Position numbers and translations under genes: made by a program. From positions 50,190 through 114,189 of the forward strand of contig NZ_JPLE01000041.1 in NCBI RefSeq assembly GCF_001010415.1: a stretch of 64,000 nt of DNA. Direction: 5' to 3'. This DNA comes from Xanthomonas pisi DSM 18956 (GTDB lineage Bacteria; Pseudomonadota; Gammaproteobacteria; Xanthomonadales; Xanthomonadaceae). The first letter of the stretch is position 1, and each line of letters starts with the position of its first letter. The notes under the pieces are model-generated. The model made no database searches, was not told where the DNA came from, and was given only the letters and a program-made list of their open reading frames with translations. Positions 1 to 10,066 of this stretch are shown here, in pieces.

Positions 1-1107
1 GGCCAGCGACAACGGCACCGCCACCGAGGGAATGATGGTGGCCCACAGCCGGCGCAGGAACACGAAGATCACCGCCACCACCAGCGCGATGGTCAGCACC
101 AGGGTGAACTTCACCTCGTGCACCGAGGCGCGGATGGTTTCGGTGCGGTCGGAGAACACCTCCAGATGCACGTCGGCAGGCAGCACCGCCTGCAGCTGCG
201 GCAGGATGCTGCGGATCTGCTCCACCGTCTGCACGATGTTGGCGCCGGGCTGGCGGCGGATTTCCAGCAGCACCGCCGGCTTGCCATCCGCCCAGGCGGC
301 GAGCTGGTCGTTTTCCACCCCGTCCACCACGTTGGCCACATCGGCCAGGCGCACCGGGCGGCCGTTGGCGAAGCTGATGATGGTCTCGCGGTACTGCGCC
401 GCGTCGGTGAGCTGGTCGTTGGTGCCGATGCTGTAGGACTGGGTCTTGCCGTTGAGCGACCCCTTGGGCGCGCTGACATTGGTCTGGGTCAGCGCGCTGC
501 GCAGCGACTCCATGGTCAGGCCCATGTTCGACAGCTGCGCCGGGTTGACCTGGATGCGCACGGCCGGGCGCACGTTGCCGGCGATCGACACCAGACCCAC
601 GCCCGGCACCTGCGACAGGCGCTGGGCCAGGATCGCATCGGCGTAGCGGTTGACCTCGCGCAGCGGCAGCGAGTCGGAGGTGAGCTTGAGCGTGAGGATC
701 GCCGCATCGGCTGGATTGACCCGGTTGTAGACCGGCTGGTACGGCAGCGACGAGGGCAGGGTGGCCTGGCGGATCGCCGCCTGCACGTCCTGCGACGCGA
801 TGTCGATGTCGCGGTCCATCGAGAACTGCAGAATGATGGTCGACAGGCCGGCCGACGAGTCGGAGGTCATCATCTGCAGGCCGGAGATCTGCCCGAACTG
901 GCGCTCCAGCGGCGTGGTCACCAGCGAGGCCATGGTGGTCGCGTTGGCACCGGGGTACTGGGTGGTCACGACCAGGCTGGGCGCGTCGATTTCCGGCAGC
1001 GCCGACACCGGCAATTGCCGGTAGCCCAGGATGCCCAGCAGCAGGACGCCCGCCATCAACAACGAGGTGGCGATGGGGCGGCGGATGAAGATGGTCGAAA
1101 AGCCCAC
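1..1107 (-). CDS. RND multidrug efflux permease, MdtB/MdtC-like (3' end outside the window)
   Basis: This is the N-terminal 369 residues of an inner-membrane RND (HAE1) drug/proton antiporter; the rest lies beyond base 1. It starts with GTG at 1107, preceded at normal spacing by AAGGA. The first residues read MGFSTIFIRRPIATSLLMAG, followed by the first membrane helix and the porter-domain signature LPVSALPEID. Later come QVQAAI-type, NVRPAVRIQ and RQPGANIVQTVEQIR segments, which match MdtB/MdtC more closely than AcrB. It lies 94 bp downstream of the adaptor gene on the same strand, so the two form an efflux operon. The outer-membrane partner is not visible. Substrate cannot be told from sequence. 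Confidence 0.93.
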   Translation of the reverse strand, partial: MGFSTIFIRRPIATSLLMAGVLLLGILGYRQLPVSALPEIDAPSLVVTTQYPGANATTMASLVTTPLERQFGQISGLQMMTSDSSAGLSTIILQFSMDRDIDIASQDVQAAIRQATLPSSLPYQPVYNRVNPADAAILTLKLTSDSLPLREVNRYADAILAQRLSQVPGVGLVSIAGNVRPAVRIQVNPAQLSNMGLTMESLRSALTQTNVSAPKGSLNGKTQSYSIGTNDQLTDAAQYRETIISFANGRPVRLADVANVVDGVENDQLAAWADGKPAVLLEIRRQPGANIVQTVEQIRSILPQLQAVLPADVHLEVFSDRTETIRASVHEVKFTLVLTIALVVAVIFVFLRRLWATIIPSVAVPLSLA

Positions 1108-1201
1108 GGGGGGAATCCTTGCTGAAGACGTCAATCGGTGCCGGCGCGCAGGGCGCCGACGCGCACTGGCGGCGGGATGTCCCGCCGCCAGTGGTCAGGC
1201 A

Positions 1202-2443
1202 TTAGCGCGGGCCGCCGCCGCGACGGCCACCGCCGCCGCCGCCCTTCTGCTTGTCCTGCGCTGCCTTGAGCTCGGCCTCGGTGGGCTCGGGCGGGGTTTC
1301 GCCCGGCTTGAGCGCGCTGACCTTGCTGCCCGGCTTGAGCCGGAACTGGCCTTCGGTAACCACGCGCTCGCCGGGCTTGAGGCCCTTGGTGACCTGCACA
1401 TGGCTATCGTCCACCTCCACGCCCTGCACCACGGTGCGCATCTGCGCGGTGTTGTCGTTGCCCACCACGTAGACGTAGTCGCCGTCCGGGCCACGCTGCA
1501 CGGCCTGGGTCGGCACCACGGTGCCGCCGGCGATGGTGCGCAGCTGCAGCCGCACGTTGACGAACTGCCCCGGCCACAAGGCGTTGTCGGTGTTGTCGAA
1601 GATCGCGCGGGCGCCAAAGGTGCCGCTGTCGGCGGCGATGCGGTTGTCGATCACATCCAGCTTGCCGTCGCCGCTGATCACATGCGCATCGCCGCGATCC
1701 AGTGCCGCCACGCCCAGCGGCGCCGCCGCCTGGCCGCTGCGCACGGCCTGCAGCTCGCGTTCGGGCAGGTTGAAGGACACGTAGATCGGGCGGATCTGGG
1801 TCAGGGTGACGATGGTCGAGCTGGCGCTGACGATGTTGCCCACGTCCACCCCGCGGATGCCGGCGATGCCGTCGATCGGCGCGGTGACGCGGGTGAACTG
1901 CAATTGCACCTGCGCCGAGCGCATCTGCGCATCGTTGGCCGACACCGCCGCCTCGTACTGCGCCACCTGGTTACGCTGGGTATCCAGGTCTGTGCGTGAG
2001 ACATACTGCTTGTAGGCCGGGTCATTGGAGCGCTGATAGTTCACCCGCGAGGTCGCCAGCAGCGCCTGGTTCTGGCGCTTGGCCGCCAGCGCCTGGTCGT
2101 AGCTGGCTTGCAGCGTGCGCGGGTCGATCTGCGCCAGCAGCTCGCCCTTCTTCACTTCCTGGCCTTCCTTGAAATTCAGGCTCATCAGCTGGCCGCCGAC
2201 CTGCGGGCTGACCGTGACCGTATTGAGCGCGGTGACCGTGCCCAGCGCACTGGCATAGACCGGTACGTCCTGGGTGGTGGCAGCCACGACCGTGACCGGC
2301 ACCGGGCCGCTGTTTTCGGTGCCATTGCCGTCCGGTGCATCCGCCCGCTTGCCGTGATTGCCCCCGCCCATCATCCGCATTGCGACAAACACCACGACGA
2401 GCACCGCTACGACCAGCAGTGTGATCTTCCAAAAACGCGACAT
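1202..2443 (-). CDS. RND efflux periplasmic adaptor (membrane fusion protein), MdtA-like
   Basis: A 413-residue adaptor that would link the RND permease to an outer-membrane channel. Residues 5-24 form an N-terminal membrane anchor. Then come a lipoyl/barrel-sandwich half (residues about 60-100, with VSPQVGGQLMSLNFKEGQ), an alpha-hairpin of about 70 residues rich in Q and A, the second lipoyl half (TRVTAPIDGIAGIRGVDVGN) and beta-barrel and membrane-proximal domains. The C-terminus is a Gly/Arg-rich tail, unusual for MdtA. An AGGAG site sits about 8 bases before the ATG at 2443. It is the first gene of the efflux operon. Confidence 0.93.
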   Translation of the reverse strand: MSRFWKITLLVVAVLVVVFVAMRMMGGGNHGKRADAPDGNGTENSGPVPVTVVAATTQDVPVYASALGTVTALNTVTVSPQVGGQLMSLNFKEGQEVKKGELLAQIDPRTLQASYDQALAAKRQNQALLATSRVNYQRSNDPAYKQYVSRTDLDTQRNQVAQYEAAVSANDAQMRSAQVQLQFTRVTAPIDGIAGIRGVDVGNIVSASSTIVTLTQIRPIYVSFNLPERELQAVRSGQAAAPLGVAALDRGDAHVISGDGKLDVIDNRIAADSGTFGARAIFDNTDNALWPGQFVNVRLQLRTIAGGTVVPTQAVQRGPDGDYVYVVGNDNTAQMRTVVQGVEVDDSHVQVTKGLKPGERVVTEGQFRLKPGSKVSALKPGETPPEPTEAELKAAQDKQKGGGGGGRRGGGPR

Positions 2444-2529
2444 GCGACAACTCCTGAGGGCGGGCCGGGCGCCTGGGGCGACCGTGGGGCGGCTATGCGA
2501 AGCATATCGTCGTGCCTGACGGATTGAAC

Positions 2530-2543
2530 GTTACTGAAGTAAC
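2530..2543. promoter_or_regulatory. Palindrome in the divergent promoter region of the RND operon
   Basis: GTTACT-GA-AGTAAC is a perfect 6-bp inverted repeat with a 2-bp spacer. It sits 87 bp upstream of the adaptor start codon, in the 257-bp spacer between the divergent pump operon and the amidohydrolase gene. Size and position suit a dimeric repressor operator such as a TetR or MarR type. No regulator gene is adjacent in the window, so the binding protein is unknown. Confidence 0.35.
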
Positions 2544-2700
2544 GGGCCGTCGGACGCGACATCTGCGCCATTCATGGGCGCAGTGCAGCGGCAACGTATC
2601 ACTGCGACGGCGGTTGACCGCCGGACTGAATCGGGCCCCACCGCAACCCGCCAGCTGCGCGGGTGCACTACATTAAGCAACCATCTTTAGAGGATTCTCG

Positions 2701-4017
2701 ATGCGCCACTCCCGCCTGCTGACCAGCGCGTTACTGCTCGCCCTGCCCACGCTCGCTGCCGCCCAGGCCACGCCCCGGCCGGAAGTGCAGGCCGCTGCCG
2801 CGCCGTTGCAGCCCAAGGTGGTGCAGTGGCGCCGCGACTTCCACCAGCATCCGGAACTGTCCAACCGCGAGGAGCGCACCGCCGCCACGGTGGCCGCGCA
2901 GCTGCGCAAGCTCGGCCTCAAGCCGCGCACGGGCATTGCCCATCACGGCGTGGTGGCCATCATCAAGGGCGGCAAGCCCGGTCCGAAGATCGCCCTGCGT
3001 GCGGACATGGACGCGCTGCCTGTCACCGAACAGACCGGCCTGCCGTTCGCCTCCAAGGCCACTGCCGAGTACCGCGGCGAGCAGGTCGGGGTGATGCACG
3101 CCTGCGGCCACGATGCCCACACCGCCATCCTGCTCGGCGTGGCCGAGGCATTGGTCGGCATGCGCGAGCAGCTGCCCGGCGAGGTGATGCTGATCTTCCA
3201 GCCCTCCGAAGAAGGTGCACCCGGCAACGAAGAAGGCGGCGCGTCGCTGATGCTCAAGGAAGGCCTGTTTGCCGACTTCAAGCCGCAGGCGGTGTTCGGC
3301 CTGCATGTGTTCTCCAGCGTGCAGGCCGGCAAGATCGCGGTGCGCAGCGGCCCGCTGATGGCAGCGTCGGATCGCTTTGCGATCAAGATGATCGGGCGCC
3401 AGACCCATGGCTCGGCGCCGTGGAACGGCATCGACCCGATCGTGGCCAGTGCCGACATGATCGGTGCCGCGCAGACCGTGATCAGCCGCCGCGCCAACCT
3501 GTCCAAGCAACCGGCGGTGTTGAGCTTCGGCGCGATCAAGGGCGGCATCCGCTACAACATCATCCCCGACGACGTGGAAATGGTCGGCACCATCCGCACC
3601 TTCGACGAAACCATGCGCCAGCAGATCTTTGCCGATCTCAAGAACGTGGCCGAACACACTGCCGCCGCGCATGGCGCCAAGGTCCAGGCGCAGGTGCCGG
3701 ATCAGCCCGGCAATCCGGCCACCGTCAACGACCCTGCATTGACTGCGAAGATGCTGCCCAGCCTGCAGGCCGTGGTGGGCGCCGACAATGTCTACGAGCC
3801 GCCGTTGCAGATGGGCGCCGAAGACTTTTCGTTCTACGCCCAGCAGGTGCCGTCGATGTTCTTCTTCGTCGGCTCCACCGCCAAGGGCATCGACCCGGCC
3901 ACCGCGCCCAGCAATCACTCGCCGCAGTTCCTGCTCGACGAATCGTCGCTGGATGTGGGCTTGCGCGCGTTGTTGCAGGTGTCGCTGGATTACCTGCATC
4001 AGGGCGAGGCTGGCTGA
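2701..4017 (+). CDS. Secreted M20-family amidohydrolase (hippurate / N-acyl amino acid hydrolase type)
   Basis: A 438-residue metal-dependent amidohydrolase with a signal peptide (hydrophobic residues 8-20, cleavage likely after AQA at about 23). Family features visible are the GRDFHQHPELS-like entry motif, RADMDALPV, the HACGHDAHTA metal-binding motif, PSEEG, and a C-terminal GAEDFSFY block with MFFFVG. These place it in the M20D group with hippurate hydrolases and plant-type IAA-amino acid hydrolases. The periplasmic substrate is not known. AGAGGA precedes the ATG by about 7 bases. It is transcribed divergently from the RND pump. Confidence 0.9.
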   Translation: MRHSRLLTSALLLALPTLAAAQATPRPEVQAAAAPLQPKVVQWRRDFHQHPELSNREERTAATVAAQLRKLGLKPRTGIAHHGVVAIIKGGKPGPKIALRADMDALPVTEQTGLPFASKATAEYRGEQVGVMHACGHDAHTAILLGVAEALVGMREQLPGEVMLIFQPSEEGAPGNEEGGASLMLKEGLFADFKPQAVFGLHVFSSVQAGKIAVRSGPLMAASDRFAIKMIGRQTHGSAPWNGIDPIVASADMIGAAQTVISRRANLSKQPAVLSFGAIKGGIRYNIIPDDVEMVGTIRTFDETMRQQIFADLKNVAEHTAAAHGAKVQAQVPDQPGNPATVNDPALTAKMLPSLQAVVGADNVYEPPLQMGAEDFSFYAQQVPSMFFFVGSTAKGIDPATAPSNHSPQFLLDESSLDVGLRALLQVSLDYLHQGEAG

Positions 4018-4020
4018 TTC

Positions 4021-4062
4021 GGGAATCGGGAATTGGAAATCGGGAATTGGGAATTGGGAATC
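4021..4062 (+). repeat. GGGAATC-type heptad tract after the amidohydrolase stop codon
   Basis: Six tandem 7-mers (GGGAATC, GGGAATT, GGAAATC, GGGAATT, GGGAATT, GGGAATC) start 3 bases after the stop codon, in sense orientation. Related tracts occur at 47746-47782, 48088-48119 (inverted), 55676-55703 (minus strand) and 63984-64000. The regularly spaced G runs could favour a G-quadruplex in the transcript. Confidence 0.85.
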
Positions 4063-4191
4063 GTGTGTAGTTGCGCTGTTCCGCTGAGCGTTGGTGATCG
4101 TATGGGGCGGCGGGCCGCTTGACGGCCCCCTGCTTCTGTCGCCAGCTCGCTCCAGCGTCCGCCATATAGCTCACGGCCAGTCGGCTCGGCC

Positions 4192-4203
4192 TAAAATGGC
4201 GCG
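4192..4203 (+). promoter_or_regulatory. Probable queF promoter -10 element, possibly giving a leaderless mRNA
   Basis: TAAAAT at 4192-4197 is followed by six bases and then the queF ATG. Normal spacing from a -10 element would place the transcription start at or next to the A of the ATG. No Shine-Dalgarno sequence precedes the gene. The -35 region is weak. Confidence 0.45.
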
Positions 4204-5019
4204 ATGAATACCCCAGAAGAGTCCACCCTCGGCCGTGAGGTTGCCTATCCCAGCGGCTACGACCCCTCGCTGCTGTTTCCGATTCCGCGCGCGGCCGGGC
4301 GCGAGGCGATCGGCCTGACCGGCGCCTTGCCCTTCATCGGGCGCGACCGCTGGCACGCCTACGAGCTGAGCTGGCTCGATGCACAGGGCAAGCCGTGCGT
4401 GGCCACGGCCACCTTGCATGTGCCCTGCGAGTCGCCGTCGTTGATCGAATCCAAGTCGCTCAAGCTGTATCTCAACTCGCTCAATGCCACGCGCTTCAAC
4501 AGTGCCGAAGCAGTGCGCACGCGCATCGCCACCGACCTGTCCACGCGCGCCGGCGCCGATGTGGCGGTGGAATTCGGCCTGCCGCCGATCGATGCGGTGG
4601 GCGAGGGCGAATCGATCGACGCGCTGGATGTCAGCATCGACGACTACGGCCCGCCCAATGCCGCGTACCTGTCGGCGCACGCACAACCCGTCGTGGAAGA
4701 AGTGCTGACCTCGGCATTGCTCAAATCCAATTGCCCGGTCACCGGTCAGCCGGATTGGGCCAGCGTCACGTTGCGTTATCGCGGCGCGCCGATCGATCGC
4801 GAGGGTCTGCTGCGTTATCTGGTGAGCTTCCGCGACCACGCCGAGTTTCATGAGCAATGCGTGGAGCGCATTTTCAGTGACGTGCTTCTCCGCTGCGCGC
4901 CCGAGTGGCTGGTGGTCGAAGCGCGCTATACCCGGCGTGGCGGGCTGGATATCAATCCGCTGCGCAGCTCCCCCAGCGTGCCCACCCCGCTGTCGATCTT
5001 TCGCGACCTGCGCCAGTAA
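4204..5019 (+). CDS. queF: NADPH-dependent 7-cyano-7-deazaguanine reductase
   Basis: Reduces preQ0 to preQ1 in queuosine tRNA modification, in the cytosol. The 271-residue length fits the long, YqfO-independent (E. coli-like) QueF. The catalytic cysteine is C177 in [12 protein letters not shown], and the QueF signature [11 protein letters not shown] lies at residues 82-92. The tandem tunnelling-fold halves end in [17 protein letters not shown] sequence. There is no ribosome binding site, but a -10-like TAAAAT lies six bases upstream. Other que genes are not in the window. Confidence 0.97.
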   Translation: MNTPEESTLGREVAYPSGYDPSLLFPIPRAAGREAIGLTGALPFIGRDRWHAYELSWLDAQGKPCVATATLHVPCESPSLIESKSLKLYLNSLNATRFNSAEAVRTRIATDLSTRAGADVAVEFGLPPIDAVGEGESIDALDVSIDDYGPPNAAYLSAHAQPVVEEVLTSALLKSNCPVTGQPDWASVTLRYRGAPIDREGLLRYLVSFRDHAEFHEQCVERIFSDVLLRCAPEWLVVEARYTRRGGLDINPLRSSPSVPTPLSIFRDLRQ

Positions 5020-5122
5020 GTCGTCGTATGGAAGTATCGCGCCAGCTTCACGGCGGCGCGATCCATGCTTAACAGCGCTGCACGCACCCTGCAACCTTCG
5101 TGATGCACGAAGGAACGCAGCA

Positions 5123-5416
5123 ATGAGTGCCGATAAAAAGCCAGATTTCTCCAATGTGAGCGCATCGGTGGAGACTACCGCCGACGTGACGCCCGCTGCG
5201 GATTTTTCCAACGTGCGCACCGGTGTGCAGAGCACCGCAGAACTGGTCGAGGAATCGGTCACTGTGCAGGCAGGCGACAGCCTGTCCAGCATCGCCAAAC
5301 GTCATCTGGGTGATGGCGCACTGTGGCCGCGCATTTTCGAAGCCAACCGCGAAACGCTCAAGGACCCGGACAAGATCTTTCCGGGTCAGGTGCTGCGTTT
5401 GCCGCATAAAGCCTAG
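5123..5416 (+). CDS. Small LysM-domain protein (Kbp/YgaU-like)
   Basis: A 97-residue protein with no signal peptide. Residues 1-45 carry a loose duplication (PDFSNVSASVETTADV, then ADFSNVRTGVQSTAEL). Residues 46-95 are one LysM domain, VTVQAGDSLSSIAKRHLGD through FPGQVLRLP. The layout resembles the C-terminal half of E. coli Kbp (YgaU), a cytosolic potassium-binding LysM protein, but the BON domain of Kbp is missing. GAAGGAA lies about 8 bases before the ATG at 5123. An earlier in-frame start at 4850 would overlap queF and is not believable. Confidence 0.85.
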   Translation: MSADKKPDFSNVSASVETTADVTPAADFSNVRTGVQSTAELVEESVTVQAGDSLSSIAKRHLGDGALWPRIFEANRETLKDPDKIFPGQVLRLPHKA

Positions 5417-5518
5417 CTGCGGGCGAGTCATTATCTTGCAAGGCTCGTGGCGCACCGCGTGGGGACCTTGCAGGACACCTCAGAAACAATGCCCTTTTGG
5501 ATAGTCGGAGATTGATCC

Positions 5519-6073
5519 ATGCGTACCAAATCCGTTTCAAGCACGCTCGTGATTGCGCTTGCCGGCGTACTCGCTCTGTCCGGTTGCAAGAAGGACGAAG
5601 ACGCCAGCGTGTCGAAAGACCCTACCTCCGGCGCTGCCACTGAGGCGATGCCAGGCCCGGCCGCCACGCCGCCGGCCAGCGATCAGGCTGGCCAGAGCAC
5701 TGCGACCGGCGCGGCCAGCACCGACACCGCTGCGGCGACGGGTTCTGCCGTCAGCGTGTCCAGCGTCGCCGTCGGGACCCGTGCCGCCGTCGACAAGACA
5801 GTGACCCCGTCCGCCACCATCGGCAGCAAGGACACCATCATCGTGTCGGTCAAGACCGAGGGCAGTGCGAGCAATGTGTCGGTGTCGGCCAAGCTCACCT
5901 ATCAGGATGGTCAGGTTGCCGGCGAGCAGAACGCCACGCTGACCACCACTGGCGCAGAAACCACCAACCTGAGCTTCAGCAAGCCCGACGGCTGGCCTGC
6001 CGGGACCTACACCGCGCAGGCCATGGTCGACGGTAAGCCTGCGGGCAGTCCACAGACCATTACGGTCAAGTAG
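5519..6073 (+). CDS. Predicted lipoprotein of unknown function
   Basis: A 184-residue protein with a lipoprotein signal: a positive start (MRTKSVSS), a hydrophobic stretch and the lipobox LSGC with the lipidated cysteine at residue 23. Residues 24-85 are low-complexity Ala/Thr/Ser/Pro. The rest looks like an immunoglobulin-like beta-sandwich, with alternating Thr/Val strands and the ending TYTAQAMVDGKPAGSPQTI. I do not recognise a family. GGAG precedes the ATG by about 10 bases. A strong terminator follows about 100 bp downstream. Confidence 0.8.
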   Translation: MRTKSVSSTLVIALAGVLALSGCKKDEDASVSKDPTSGAATEAMPGPAATPPASDQAGQSTATGAASTDTAAATGSAVSVSSVAVGTRAAVDKTVTPSATIGSKDTIIVSVKTEGSASNVSVSAKLTYQDGQVAGEQNATLTTTGAETTNLSFSKPDGWPAGTYTAQAMVDGKPAGSPQTITVK

Positions 6074-6168
6074 CTGGCGTAGGCGGTCGCCATCGGTAGC
6101 GACGACGCCTCGTCCTGGCATCGTCCCATCTGCAATTGGTGACGTCTGCTTGCATCACGTTGCAGATA

Positions 6169-6196
6169 AGGCGCGACCACGTGGTTGCGCCTTTTT
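6169..6196 (+). terminator. Intrinsic terminator after the lipoprotein gene
   Basis: A 10-bp stem, AGGCGCGACC paired with GGTTGCGCCT with one G-U pair, closes over an ACGT loop and runs straight into five T residues. Confidence 0.85.
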
Positions 6197-8677
<2,481 letters not shown>

Positions 8678-8720
8678 TCCCGCGCACCGCGTGCCGGTGC
8701 GTCCAGTCGGTACGATCGTC

Positions 8721-8749
8721 AGGGCCCGCCTCGCCAACAGGCGGGCCTT
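8721..8749. terminator. Hairpin between convergent icd and the small minus-strand gene
   Basis: GGCCCGCC (8723-8730) pairs with GGCGGGCC (8740-8747) around a 9-base loop and is followed by a moderately T-rich stretch on the plus strand. It lies between two convergent genes and can serve icd. Confidence 0.6.
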
Positions 8750-8755
8750 GTCGTT

Positions 8756-9001
8756 TCAGCGAAAGGGCGACAGTGCGGTCATCGCCTGCACCAAGTGGCG
8801 CGCACGCCGCGCCATGCGTTTCTCGGCGCGCCGTCGAGGTGCAGCCTTGCTCGCTTCCGTCCCGCTTTGCGCAGTTTCGGCCGGCTCGGGTGTGGCGTCC
8901 GTCGCCACATCCGCCGCCATCTCGGGTTCTGCCAACTGCCTTGCAAGCGCCACATCGGCAATGTGTCCGTGCTGGAACAGCAGCTCGGTAAAGATGCGCA
9001 T
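8756..9001 (-). CDS. Small conserved-looking basic protein of unknown function
   Basis: An 81-residue protein starting at 9001 (MRIFTELLFQHGHIADV). A good GGAG/AGGA ribosome site lies just upstream on the minus strand. The first 30 residues look folded, the middle is an acidic Glu/Thr/Ala stretch, and residues 50-72 are strongly basic (APRRRAEKRMARRARH). No family is recognised. It is divergent from the LysR gene, with 102 bp and two palindromes between them, so it is a candidate LysR target. Longer upstream reading frames on this strand are shadows of the LysR gene. Confidence 0.6.
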   Translation of the reverse strand: MRIFTELLFQHGHIADVALARQLAEPEMAADVATDATPEPAETAQSGTEASKAAPRRRAEKRMARRARHLVQAMTALSPFR

Positions 9002-9050
9002 GATCCTGCTCCCACTTGAGTGGAAGCCACAGTAGGCGCAGGCTTGGCCA

Positions 9051-9094
9051 TGCAAAAGCGAGGCTTTTGCAAGTCTGTGTTGAATTCCATTCAA
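9051..9094. promoter_or_regulatory. Two palindromes in the LysR / small-gene divergent promoter
   Basis: TGCAAAAGC-GAG-GCTTTTGCA (9051-9071) is a perfect 9-bp inverted repeat with a 3-bp spacer. TTGAAT-TCC-ATTCAA (9080-9094) is a second, 6-bp repeat that overlaps the LysR gene's ribosome site. Paired dyads in a divergent promoter are typical of LysR recognition and autoregulation, so binding by the adjacent LysR protein is the natural inference. Confidence 0.5.
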
Positions 9095-9103
9095 GGGTGA
9101 GCC

Positions 9104-10066
9104 ATGTCGCGTCCGCCGCTTCACGCATTGCAGGGCTTCGTCAGTGCGGTGCGTCTGGGCAATCTTTCGCGCGCTGCCGCGTCGATGCATCTGACCGTCA
9201 GTGCACTCAGTCACCAGGTACGTGCACTCGAACAACGCCTGGGCTATCGGTTGCTGCAGCGGCACGCGCGCGGCGTCAGCGCCACGCCGCGGGGGCAGCA
9301 ATTGCTCGAGCGCATCGCCCCGCATCTGGATGCGATCGCAGACGCATTCCAGCCGTTCGCTGCACGCCGCGAGGACATGCTTACCCTGAGCATTACGCCG
9401 TCGATGGCCTCGGCGTGGCTGGTGCCGCGCCTGAGCGATTTTCTGGCAGCCCATCCCACCATCGAGATCAATCTGTTTTCCAGCGAGCGATTGGTGGACT
9501 TCGAGCGCCAGCCGCAGGTGGATGCGGCCATGCGCATCGGTGCCGGACAGTGGCCGGGCGTGATCGCCGAACCGTTGTTCGACGAATGGCTGGTGCCGAT
9601 GGCGAGCCCGGCGCTGATCGCACGCATGGGCGGCATCGATGCGCAGCCGCTGCAGCGATGGCCGCTGCTGGGTGACCCGGATGGCGACTGGCCGCGCTGG
9701 TTCGCGACCTTCGGGGGCGAGCCGCCGCGACGGTATGCCGCGGTGCTCGACGAATCCGAATCCCATCACCGTGCCGCGCTGGATGGCGTCGGGGTTGCGA
9801 TGGGGCGGGTGACCCGCGCGCGCCTGTTGCTGGCATCCGGCCAGCTGGTGGCGCTGTCGGCGCAACGGCTCAAGACCACCTGGTCGCATTACCTGGTCTA
9901 CCCGCAGCGTTCGGCCACGCACACCGGTTTTCTTGCGTTTCGCCAATGGCTCAAGGCACAGGCGCGCGAACATGCCGAGCACGCCCGGCAGGCGATGGCC
10001 GCACCGTCTGCCGTGCTGCCGCCCGCCACGTATCGCCGCAAGCGCGCAAGGACACTGTCGCCATGA
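9104..10066 (+). CDS. LysR-family transcriptional regulator (GcvA-like)
   Basis: A 320-residue protein. Residues 4-64 are the LysR winged helix-turn-helix ([20 protein letters not shown] through [17 protein letters not shown]). The effector-binding domain covers about 90-290, including [21 protein letters not shown], with the GcvA-like arrangement of a short linker. The stop codon overlaps the aceK start by four bases (ATGA), which indicates co-transcription with translational coupling. It is therefore a candidate regulator of aceK and of the small divergent gene. The ligand is unknown. Confidence 0.93.
   Translation: MSRPPLHALQGFVSAVRLGNLSRAAASMHLTVSALSHQVRALEQRLGYRLLQRHARGVSATPRGQQLLERIAPHLDAIADAFQPFAARREDMLTLSITPSMASAWLVPRLSDFLAAHPTIEINLFSSERLVDFERQPQVDAAMRIGAGQWPGVIAEPLFDEWLVPMASPALIARMGGIDAQPLQRWPLLGDPDGDWPRWFATFGGEPPRRYAAVLDESESHHRAALDGVGVAMGRVTRARLLLASGQLVALSAQRLKTTWSHYLVYPQRSATHTGFLAFRQWLKAQAREHAEHARQAMAAPSAVLPPATYRRKRARTLSP

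Noticed and set aside
4021..4062. CRISPR array
   Set aside because: The 7-bp units are contiguous with no spacers and no cas genes occur in the window.
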